Positions 1 through 5,561 of a stretch of 6,109 nucleotides of DNA are shown here, piece by piece; position 1 is the stretch's first letter; the number at the start of each line of letters is the position of its first letter. Source of the stretch: an uncultured Alphaproteobacteria bacterium (GTDB taxonomy: Bacteria; Pseudomonadota; Alphaproteobacteria; Rickettsiales; UBA1997); NCBI GenBank assembly GCA_903959715.1, contig CAJBXX010000098.1, positions 1 to 6,109 of the forward strand, written 5' to 3'. The position numbers and the translations under genes are program-made. A model generated the notes under the pieces. That model worked only from the letters and a program-made list of their open reading frames with translations. It ran no database searches and had not been told where the DNA came from.

Positions 1-1
1 C

Positions 2-97
2 GATGAAATTAAGAATATCTTAGAGTCGAAAGACCGTTCTAAATCAGGTCCCAACGCCCCTTCTTGCGGTTTATATTTTTTAAAAACGGATTATTGA
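2..97 (+). CDS. truA: tRNA pseudouridine synthase A, C-terminal fragment (5' part outside window)
   Basis: Reading from base 2 gives 31 codons ending in TGA at 95-97. The peptide contains KDRSKSGPNAPSCGLYFLK, which matches the well-known TruA C-terminus (pattern DRxxAGPTAPxxGLYLxxVxY, then the end of the protein). TruA converts uridines 38-40 of the tRNA anticodon stem to pseudouridine in the cytoplasm. Only the last part of the second domain lies here. The catalytic aspartate of the N-terminal half is off the left edge and cannot be checked. The gene converges on the minus-strand cluster, with 17 bases between the two stop codons. The fragment is short, but the motif is distinctive, so I am confident of the family. 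Confidence 0.88.
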   Translation, partial: DEIKNILESKDRSKSGPNAPSCGLYFLKTDY

Positions 98-109
98 TTT
101 AGATCTAAA
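98..109. repeat. 12-base perfect palindrome between convergent 3' ends
   Basis: TTTAGATCTAAA is self-complementary and lies directly after the truA stop codon, followed by a run of A on the + strand. It has no loop and a weak AT stem, so it is at best a poor terminator or a simple transcript end for either gene. No better terminator is visible in the 17-base spacer. Confidence 0.3.
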
Positions 110-114
110 AAAAA

Positions 115-1005
115 TTAATTAAACAAGCTCATTTGTTGATAAGGTTTTTTATGTTCAATTACCTCTTCGATAAAATATTCTGTTCTTAACTTCTGTTCTT
201 CATTCAAATATTGCTCTCTTCTTATTAGAACTCTTAAAATGTCACCTTTTCTAAATTCTTCATTATCATCTACTCTTCTCAAAAAATCTAAATCCTCTAT
301 TGTAGAATAAAAACTAGATTGACCATCATTGACATACCATTTATTTTTATCCTTAAAAGATAGTGAAATAATATTTAGATTTGTGTTGAATCTAACGGGC
401 TCATCAATCATAACTTCTTTAGCTGGTGGACATTTAAAATATTCTATTTCCTCTTTTTTTATGTCAAAAAATTCTTCACTATTTTCTAGCTTTACTAAAC
501 ATAGGTCTATACCACTCTTTTCTAGTGGCGAAACCATTTCCTCAAGAGAGCGTCTTAATTGCCAGTTCTCATATAATTTTATAACTTTTTCATTTGTTTC
601 AAAAGATTCGTCATTAATTTCAATGATAATAAGATTATCTTTTTGATATTTTTTTGTTGGCTTTCTATTTTTTAAGAATTTTATTAAACCCCATAAACCT
701 CCCCCCACGGTTCCGAATATAACAGCCGTTAATTCATAAGCATTTAAAATTGCTTCGACATTTTGAGAAGTTAATAGATCTGATATTTTATCTATAATAT
801 TTTGATCTATTGTAAAATTTATTTTAAAAGAACCAGCTTCTAAATTAGATTTAACTTTTACTTGAATTCTAGTTTTGCTTGAATTTAGTGTTTTATTAGC
901 TTCATTTAAAACTCCGTCAAGACCCAAAATGGCCGATGATAATTCGCGTGGATTTATTTCGTGATTTTTTAAGCTATCGCCATCGTATATTAGTTGTAGG
1001 TTCAT
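115..1005 (-). CDS. uncharacterised protein with one membrane segment and a C-terminal QMSLF peptide
   Basis: The protein has 296 residues and its function is unknown. Residues 1-70 look like a mixed alpha/beta domain with the pattern IYDGDSL, then ELSSAILGLDGVLNEAN, then EAGSFKINF. Residues 92-111 form one hydrophobic, glycine-rich helix (AVIFGTVGGGLWGLIKF), followed by a basic stretch KNRKPTKK, which suggests a single membrane anchor. A C-terminal domain follows, with KWYVNDG (222-228) and FRKGDILRVLIRREQ (251-265). I recognise this pattern (GSF, membrane helix, KWxxxDG, FLxRVDxxxEFRKGD, LRTEY) from hypothetical proteins scattered across bacteria, from memory and without a search. The last residues, QMSLF (291-295), resemble a sliding-clamp-binding peptide. 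The gene lies 45 bases after trxB, so it is either the last operon gene or separately transcribed. ATG at 1003-1005 fits the family's N-terminal start. No Shine-Dalgarno is visible. It is certainly coding; its role is open. Confidence 0.85.
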   Translation of the reverse strand: MNLQLIYDGDSLKNHEINPRELSSAILGLDGVLNEANKTLNSSKTRIQVKVKSNLEAGSFKINFTIDQNIIDKISDLLTSQNVEAILNAYELTAVIFGTVGGGLWGLIKFLKNRKPTKKYQKDNLIIIEINDESFETNEKVIKLYENWQLRRSLEEMVSPLEKSGIDLCLVKLENSEEFFDIKKEEIEYFKCPPAKEVMIDEPVRFNTNLNIISLSFKDKNKWYVNDGQSSFYSTIEDLDFLRRVDDNEEFRKGDILRVLIRREQYLNEEQKLRTEYFIEEVIEHKKPYQQMSLFN

Positions 1006-1050
1006 ATTTGTGTGTAATTAATTATTTTTTTGCATTTGGCTTTCTAAAAC

Positions 1051-1992
1051 CTAATGCGATAATAACCTTTCAACCTCAAGAGCCGCCATGCATCCAGTGC
1101 CTGCGGCCGTGATTGCTTGACGATAAATTTTATCTTGAATATCGCCCGCCGCAAAAACGCCTTTAACCGAAGTGGCAGTTGAGTTTGGCTTAGTATTGAT
1201 ATAGCCTTCACTGTCAATTTCTATTCCGGTATTTTTGAAAATTTCAGAGTTTGGTTTATGACCGATGGCGATAAAAATTCCGTCAATTTTCATCTCTTTT
1301 ATTGAGCCGTCAACGGTGTTTTTAAGCCTTGCACCCGTAACTAATTTTGGAGTTTCGTTGCCCAAAACTTCGTCAAGTTCGTGATTCCAAATTACTTCAA
1401 TTTTTTTGTTGGAAAATAAGCGATCTTGCATGATTTTTTCGCCACGAAATTTATCGCGACGGTGAATTACATAAACTTTTGAAGCGTGATTCGTTAAGTA
1501 AATCGCCTCTTCAATGGCACTATTACCTCCGCCAACAACCATAACTTCCTTATTTTTAAAGAAAAAACCATCACAAGTGGCACATCCCGAAACACCATAG
1601 CCTTGGAACTTTTTTTCCGATGGCAATCCAAGCCAACGCGCTTGAGCACCGGTGCAAATAATCGCCGTTTCGGCTTCATAAATGTCACCCGATTCTCCAA
1701 CTAATTTGAATGGTCGATTAGAAAAATCGACTTGAGAAATGTGATCATAAATAATTTTAGTGCCGACATGGAGAGCCTGCTTTTCCATTTGTTCCATTAG
1801 CCACGGACCTTGAATAGCGGTGGCGAATCCGGGATAGTTTTCAACATCAGTAGTAATGGTTAATTGCCCACCCGGTTGATTGCCATTGACTAAAATTGGC
1901 TGAAGATTAGCACGAGCACAATAAATTGCGGCACTATATCCAGCTGGCCCAGATCCAATAATTATTACTTTAGTTTTGTGAATATTTGACAT
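1051..1992 (-). CDS. trxB: thioredoxin-disulfide reductase (NADPH, FAD)
   Basis: The 313-residue product is full length for low-molecular-weight TrxB. It passes electrons from NADPH through FAD and a redox-active disulfide to thioredoxin in the cytoplasm. In order it shows the FAD-binding GSGPAG (13-18), the GGQLTITTDVENYPGF block (41-56), the catalytic CATC pair (C137 and C140, followed by DG), and the NADPH-domain GGGNSAIEEA (154-163). HRRDKFR (177-183) follows, whose arginines contact the NADPH 2'-phosphate and argue against the NADH-using or ferredoxin/flavodoxin reductase relatives that lack it. FAAGDI (280-285) and RQAITAAGTG (291-300) complete the FAD domain. No key residue is missing. 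It follows fabG by 12 bases and is probably co-transcribed with it. ATG is at 1990-1992 and the stop is TAG. Its base composition is visibly less AT-rich than the COQ9 gene in the same cluster, as expected for a conserved enzyme. Confidence 0.97.
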   Translation of the reverse strand: MSNIHKTKVIIIGSGPAGYSAAIYCARANLQPILVNGNQPGGQLTITTDVENYPGFATAIQGPWLMEQMEKQALHVGTKIIYDHISQVDFSNRPFKLVGESGDIYEAETAIICTGAQARWLGLPSEKKFQGYGVSGCATCDGFFFKNKEVMVVGGGNSAIEEAIYLTNHASKVYVIHRRDKFRGEKIMQDRLFSNKKIEVIWNHELDEVLGNETPKLVTGARLKNTVDGSIKEMKIDGIFIAIGHKPNSEIFKNTGIEIDSEGYINTKPNSTATSVKGVFAAGDIQDKIYRQAITAAGTGCMAALEVERLLSH

Positions 1993-2004
1993 AAATTTTA
2001 AATT

Positions 2005-2742
2005 TTAATTCATAAACATGCCACCATTGACATGGATCGTTGTTCCCGTAATGTAATTAGCTTCGGGACTTGATAAAAAAGCCACCGCGTTAGCAATATC
2101 TTGCGACGAACCCATTTTTCCCGCAGGAATTTTTGCTAAAATCGCATTTTTTTGTTGCTCAGTTAAAACTTCGGTCATTGGACTTTCGATGAATCCCGGA
2201 GCAACGCAATTGATAGTGACATCGCGTGAGGCAACTTCTTGCGCCATCGATTTTGTCATGCCAATCATTCCCGCTTTTGAAGCAACATAATTTGATTGCC
2301 CTGGATTGCCCGTTAAAGCAACAACTGAAGCGATATTGATAATGCGACCATTTTTGCGTCGTAACATTTTTTTAATGGCGTTGCGATTTAAAATGAAAGT
2401 CGATTTGAGGTTTACATCGATTACATGATCAAAATCTTCATTTTTCATTCTAAGAATCAAGCTATCTCTGGTTATTCCGGCGTTGCAAACCAAAATGTCG
2501 ATTTGACCGACTAAGCTTTCAGCCTTGTCAAACAAATCCTCGACCTCGGCAATGTTTGATAGATTGCAAGCCAAATATTTACAATCTTCAGAAATTTCTG
2601 ATGCTAATTGTTGAAGCTTTTCTTCTTTAGTGCCCGATAGCACTAATTTTGCACCTTGAGAATGTAAAGTTTTTGCAATAGCAGAGCCGATTCCACCGGT
2701 TGCACCAGTAATTAATACATTTTTTCCGTTAAGTTTGAACAT
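2005..2742 (-). CDS. fabG: 3-oxoacyl-[acyl-carrier-protein] reductase
   Basis: The protein is a 245-residue classical short-chain dehydrogenase. FabG reduces 3-oxoacyl-ACP to 3-hydroxyacyl-ACP with NADPH in each cycle of type II fatty acid synthesis. Visible motifs are the cofactor loop TGATGGIG (12-19), CNAG (86-89), the tetrad residue N111 in NLKSTF, catalytic S139 in IASVV, and Y152 with K156 in NYVASKAG. APGFIESPMT (181-190) and the C-terminal HVNGGMFMN complete the fold. GNPGQSNY before the active-site tyrosine and the GMFM ending are typical of FabG rather than of general SDR enzymes. An acetoacetyl-CoA reductase (PhaB) is the main alternative but fits these signatures less well. The gene sits 15 bases after cvpA and 12 before trxB. 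It is not beside acpP or fabD here, so it is separated from the usual fab cluster, at least inside this window. Confidence 0.94.
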   Translation of the reverse strand: MFKLNGKNVLITGATGGIGSAIAKTLHSQGAKLVLSGTKEEKLQQLASEISEDCKYLACNLSNIAEVEDLFDKAESLVGQIDILVCNAGITRDSLILRMKNEDFDHVIDVNLKSTFILNRNAIKKMLRRKNGRIINIASVVALTGNPGQSNYVASKAGMIGMTKSMAQEVASRDVTINCVAPGFIESPMTEVLTEQQKNAILAKIPAGKMGSSQDIANAVAFLSSPEANYITGTTIHVNGGMFMN

Positions 2743-2757
2743 AAATATTTAATAATT

Positions 2758-3486
2758 TTATTGATTGATAATTTCTATTAGTCTTTGCATTTTTTCAATA
2801 TCTTTTTTATCATATCCTAAATCATTTTTTTGTTGAGGATTATTATTTTTTTTGAATCCCAAAGGTTCGTCTATAATTTCATTATTCTTAAATTTTTCAA
2901 TGTCATCAATTTTATAATCAATTTTTTCTTGAAGCTGGAGAGTGTCAGAAAAATTGATTTTCAATATACCAATAAAGCCTCTCACAACTGGGTCAAGCAG
3001 ATCACTAGAAAAAGAAATTAAAGGAGCGGAATAAGCTTCTTTAAACCAATTTGGAACTTTATCCGAATCTTTTTTTACCAATCTTTTCCCCAAAGCATAA
3101 TCGAAAAAACAATTATAAAGTGCAAAAATTAAACCAAATATTAACAAAGATTTTATTAATCCAAAACACAAACCCAAAAATCTGTTTAGATAAATATTTA
3201 TTGATTCGGTTAAATCTCGAGAAAAATCTGCGGTTAATAGAAAAAAAACTACAAAGGAAACCATAAATATCAATGTTCTAGTGATGATATCAACCATTAA
3301 TCTACTATCAAAATAACCGGCAATTGCATCCGCTAAAAAAGGTGAAATTAAGTATGATAAAGCAAAAGCGATAGTCCAATTTAATAAGGAAAAAGCCTCT
3401 TTGATAAAACCTCTATAACATGCAACCACAACGATAATAAAGGTCGTTATAAAAAATATAATGTCCAAATTGTTTATTGAGTTCAT
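2758..3486 (-). CDS. cvpA: CvpA family inner-membrane protein
   Basis: The protein has 242 residues. The N-terminal part carries four hydrophobic segments at about 7-25, 31-50, 66-86 and 104-126. Typical CvpA landmarks are NNLDIIFF at the start, YRGFIKEAFSLLNW between the first two helices, and NRFLGLCFGLIKSLLIFGLI leading the fourth. Members of this family are inner-membrane proteins linked to colicin V export, purF expression and envelope stress or bile tolerance. The molecular activity is not settled. After about residue 180 the protein becomes a charged tail rich in K, D, E and N, ending in GYDKKDIEKMQRLIEIINQ, a likely amphipathic helix. I believe a similar end (GY...L..LIE) occurs in other alphaproteobacterial CvpA proteins; this is recollection. 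It starts one base after the COQ9 gene's stop, so translational coupling is likely. The gene symbol follows the family name; purF is not nearby. Confidence 0.87.
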   Translation of the reverse strand: MNSINNLDIIFFITTFIIVVVACYRGFIKEAFSLLNWTIAFALSYLISPFLADAIAGYFDSRLMVDIITRTLIFMVSFVVFFLLTADFSRDLTESINIYLNRFLGLCFGLIKSLLIFGLIFALYNCFFDYALGKRLVKKDSDKVPNWFKEAYSAPLISFSSDLLDPVVRGFIGILKINFSDTLQLQEKIDYKIDDIEKFKNNEIIDEPLGFKKNNNPQQKNDLGYDKKDIEKMQRLIEIINQ

Positions 3487-3487
3487 T

Positions 3488-4249
3488 TTATTTAAAAATA
3501 TTTGTTTTTATTAATCTAAAAAATGGTAAATTTTTTAATGTTTCAACTGGATTTTTCAAGTTCAAATTAAAATCTGTTAAATTTTCATTAAGATAATTTT
3601 TTATATCATTAATCTTTTTTTTGCTAGAATTTTTTATTTTGCCAAATTCAATAATTTTTTTTATTTGCAAATCGATAAAATTTTGGGTTTTACTTGAGTT
3701 TTCTGAATTGTCATCGACATAGAATAATAATGACCTGATTAGCACTTTTGCCAAAATAATTCTTTTGCTATAAAAGTTGAAATCGGTGGATTTATCTAAA
3801 GTTATTTTCCATAAAAAATCGGAAACAAAATAAAGCTCTTTGAGACTTTGATTTAAAGGTTTTAAGCCCATATTTTTATCACAATTTTTAATTGGAATAA
3901 AATTTTTTGGATTTAAGTAAAAATTTATCAATCTTTTTAAAGCAATTTTATTATCTTTATCAAGATTCAACAAATTAAAAACTAGATATGAAATTTTTTC
4001 ATGGGTTTTTTTTAAACTAAAATTTTGATTGTTTTTAACTATCTCTTCAAGCTCTTGACACCTTATTTTAGTAAGAAATTCAATTAAACTAAATATTTCA
4101 TTTTCAAAAATTATTGGCAATAATTTTTCATCAATGTTAGAATTTTTAACTGCCAAAATAAGTGTTCCTTTAGACCAGCCTTCAAAAGTAGCTAATTTTA
4201 AAAAATTATCGAGAATTTTCTGCTTATTTTCGAGGGAATCAATAATCAC
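3488..4249 (-). CDS. COQ9: COQ9 family ubiquinone biosynthesis protein
   Basis: The protein has 253 residues and contains the COQ9 domain. In mitochondria COQ9 binds lipids and presents ubiquinone intermediates to the hydroxylase COQ7; alphaproteobacterial homologues are thought to act likewise at the inner membrane. Evidence is the TetR-like N-terminal helix pattern with FEGWS (22-26, family FxGWS) and the hallmark stretch at 144-192. That stretch has DFLWKI, then DKSTDFNFYSKR (family DxStDfnyYTKR), then LLFYVDDNSE and TQNFIDLQI. After about residue 205 there is a lysine- and asparagine-rich extension, ending in a hydrophobic patch (LPFFRLI, 241-247) that could touch membrane. The start is GTG (4247-4249). 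No in-frame ATG occurs upstream before the argD spacer, and the next methionine is residue 127, so GTG is the best choice. It heads the cluster. Composition is extremely AT-rich and the sequence is divergent outside the core motifs. Confidence 0.86.
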   Translation of the reverse strand: MIIDSLENKQKILDNFLKLATFEGWSKGTLILAVKNSNIDEKLLPIIFENEIFSLIEFLTKIRCQELEEIVKNNQNFSLKKTHEKISYLVFNLLNLDKDNKIALKRLINFYLNPKNFIPIKNCDKNMGLKPLNQSLKELYFVSDFLWKITLDKSTDFNFYSKRIILAKVLIRSLLFYVDDNSENSSKTQNFIDLQIKKIIEFGKIKNSSKKKINDIKNYLNENLTDFNLNLKNPVETLKNLPFFRLIKTNIFK

Positions 4250-4277
4250 AAAAAAAATATTAAATATTAAAAAAACA

Positions 4278-4306
4278 ATTATATATTGGCTTCGATAGTA
4301 GTTATA
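4278..4306 (-). promoter_or_regulatory. candidate promoter for the COQ9-cvpA-fabG-trxB operon
   Basis: The 89-base divergent spacer 4250-4338 must hold the promoters for both directions. On the minus strand, bases 4283 to 4278 read TATAAT, a perfect -10 box. It would place the transcript start near 4271 and leave a leader of about 20 bases before the GTG at 4249. The -35 region at the right spacing is poor (TATAAC at 4306-4301). In such AT-rich DNA a chance TATAAT is common, so this is only a candidate. For argD, TTATAAAAT (4302-4310) is the most reasonable -10-like element. The perfect TATAAT at 4331-4336 is too close to the ATG to serve that start. Confidence 0.35.
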
Positions 4307-4338
4307 AAATTTTTCAAAAACAACAAAAAATATAATCG

Positions 4339-5532
4339 ATGACCAATATTTTTACATCCGAAAAACTTCTCCCTGTTCACAAAAGATTCGATTTGATTTT
4401 TAAAAAAGGTAAAGGCGTTTATCTTTGGACAAAAAAATCAAAATATCTTGATTTCGGTGCCGGAATCGCAGTTAACGCTCTTGGGCATTGCCACAAAAAA
4501 ATGGTCAACGCCATTACAAAACAGGCAAAAAAATTATGGCATGTTTCAAATATTTACAACACATCAGAATTAAATAACTATGCAGAAAAACTAGTAAAAG
4601 CTAGTGATTTTGCAGATTACGCTTTTTTTTGCAATTCTGGAGCCGAAAGCATTGAATGCGCAATCAAAATGATTCGTCGACATTTTTATGTAAAAAATCA
4701 AAGCCAAAAATACCGCATTATAACCTTTAGCGGAGCCTTTCACGGTCGTACTATGGCAACAATTTCGGCGGCGTCCAAGCCAAAATATCTCGAAGGTTTT
4801 GAACCCAAATTAGAAGGATTTGACAATGTTGAATTCGGCAATATTGAAGCCGTCAAAAAAGCTATAAACGCTAATACGGCGGGCATTTTAATCGAACCAA
4901 TTCAAGGCGAAGAAGGCATTAGAGTTTCCGATAAAAATTTCATTAAAAATTTAAGAAAATTATGCGATGAAAATGATTTATTATTAGCTTTTGATGAAGT
5001 TCAATGTGGCATGGGACGCACCGGAAAATTATTTGCTCATCAATTTTACGAAACCAAACCTGATATCGTTTCTACCGCCAAAGCTATCGCCGGAGGATTT
5101 CCCCTTGGAGCATGTTTGGCAACTAAAAATTCTGCATCTGGAATGGTTTTTGGAGTTCACGGCACCACCTACGGTGGCAATCCTTTAGCTATGGCGGTTG
5201 CCAATGCAGTTTTAGATGAAATGCTCAAGAAAAATTTCTTAAAAAATGTTCGCGAAGTGGGAAGTTTTTTAAAAAATGAATTGATTAAAATTCAACAAAA
5301 ATTTCCAGATTTGATTGATGAAATTCGAGGCGAAGGCTTAATGCTTGGAATAAAAATTAACGCTAAAATTGAAAATGGAATAGTGGTTAAAAAATTTATC
5401 GACAATCTTCTTTTAACAATACCCGCCGGAGAGAATGTAATCAGGGTTTTACCGCCACTTATAATTACTAAAAAAAATGTAGTTGAAGCAATAAAAAAAA
5501 TAGATAAGAGCTTGGAAGAGTTGAAAAAATAA
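4339..5532 (+). CDS. argD: acetylornithine / N-succinyldiaminopimelate aminotransferase (class III, PLP)
   Basis: The protein has 397 residues, full length for ArgD. It transfers an amino group from glutamate to N-acetylglutamate semialdehyde in arginine synthesis. Many ArgD enzymes also act as DapC in the lysine/diaminopimelate pathway. Motifs in order are GKGVYLW and YLDFGAGIAVNALGH (near 24-50), FFCNSGAESIECAIK (96-110, phosphate-binding NSGAE), and GAFHGRT (132-138). EPIQGEEGI (186-194), AFDEVQCGMGRTG (217-229, cofactor aspartate D219), and STAKAIAGGFPLGA (245-258, PLP lysine K248) follow. HGTTYGGNPLA (274-284) and the C-terminal GEGLMLGI (331-338) with RVLPPLII (369-376) complete it. IAVNALGH and the length favour ArgD over ornithine, GABA or BioA-type relatives. 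It stands alone on the + strand, with no argF visible next to it. ATG at 4339 matches the usual N-terminus; the leader is A-rich without a Shine-Dalgarno. Confidence 0.92.
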   Translation: MTNIFTSEKLLPVHKRFDLIFKKGKGVYLWTKKSKYLDFGAGIAVNALGHCHKKMVNAITKQAKKLWHVSNIYNTSELNNYAEKLVKASDFADYAFFCNSGAESIECAIKMIRRHFYVKNQSQKYRIITFSGAFHGRTMATISAASKPKYLEGFEPKLEGFDNVEFGNIEAVKKAINANTAGILIEPIQGEEGIRVSDKNFIKNLRKLCDENDLLLAFDEVQCGMGRTGKLFAHQFYETKPDIVSTAKAIAGGFPLGACLATKNSASGMVFGVHGTTYGGNPLAMAVANAVLDEMLKKNFLKNVREVGSFLKNELIKIQQKFPDLIDEIRGEGLMLGIKINAKIENGIVVKKFIDNLLLTIPAGENVIRVLPPLIITKKNVVEAIKKIDKSLEELKK

Positions 5533-5561
5533 TTAAAATTTTTCAAAAAATTAATTTTTTG
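5521..5561. terminator. overlapping AT-rich palindromes at the argD/popZ convergent 3' ends
   Basis: TTGAAAAAT (5521-5529) and ATTTTTCAA (5538-5546) form a perfect 9-bp stem with an 8-base loop spanning the argD stop codon. Immediately overlapping is an 18-base perfect palindrome at 5544-5561 (C, six A, TTAA, six T, G), which covers the stop codon of the minus-strand gene and supplies a T run for either direction. The position between two convergent genes fits a bidirectional terminator, but the stems contain almost no G:C pairs, so their stability is low. A hairpin made by chance in AT-rich DNA is the alternative. Confidence 0.45.

Noticed and set aside
329..646. Open frame of 105 codons on the + strand
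   Set aside because: It lies fully antisense inside the 296-residue minus-strand gene, has low-complexity S/F-rich content and no family resemblance; it is a shadow of the coding strand.
98..1031. Near-inverted AT repeats flanking the uncharacterised gene (AAAAAAAATTAATTAA around 107-122 and TAATTAATTATTTTTTT around 1015-1031), considered as ends of a mobile insertion
   Set aside because: The match is imperfect and built only of A and T, one copy includes the stop codon, and no target-site duplication or transposase is present. Chance in AT-rich DNA explains it.
4331..4336. Perfect TATAAT two bases before the argD start codon
   Set aside because: A transcript from it would begin inside the coding sequence, and no -35 element is at the right distance. 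The argD N-terminus is conserved from the ATG at 4339, so a later start is unlikely.
4623..4630. Run of eight T inside argD, considered as a slippage or phase-variation site
   Set aside because: It encodes the conserved FFCNSG stretch in frame, and runs of this length are common throughout this AT-rich window.
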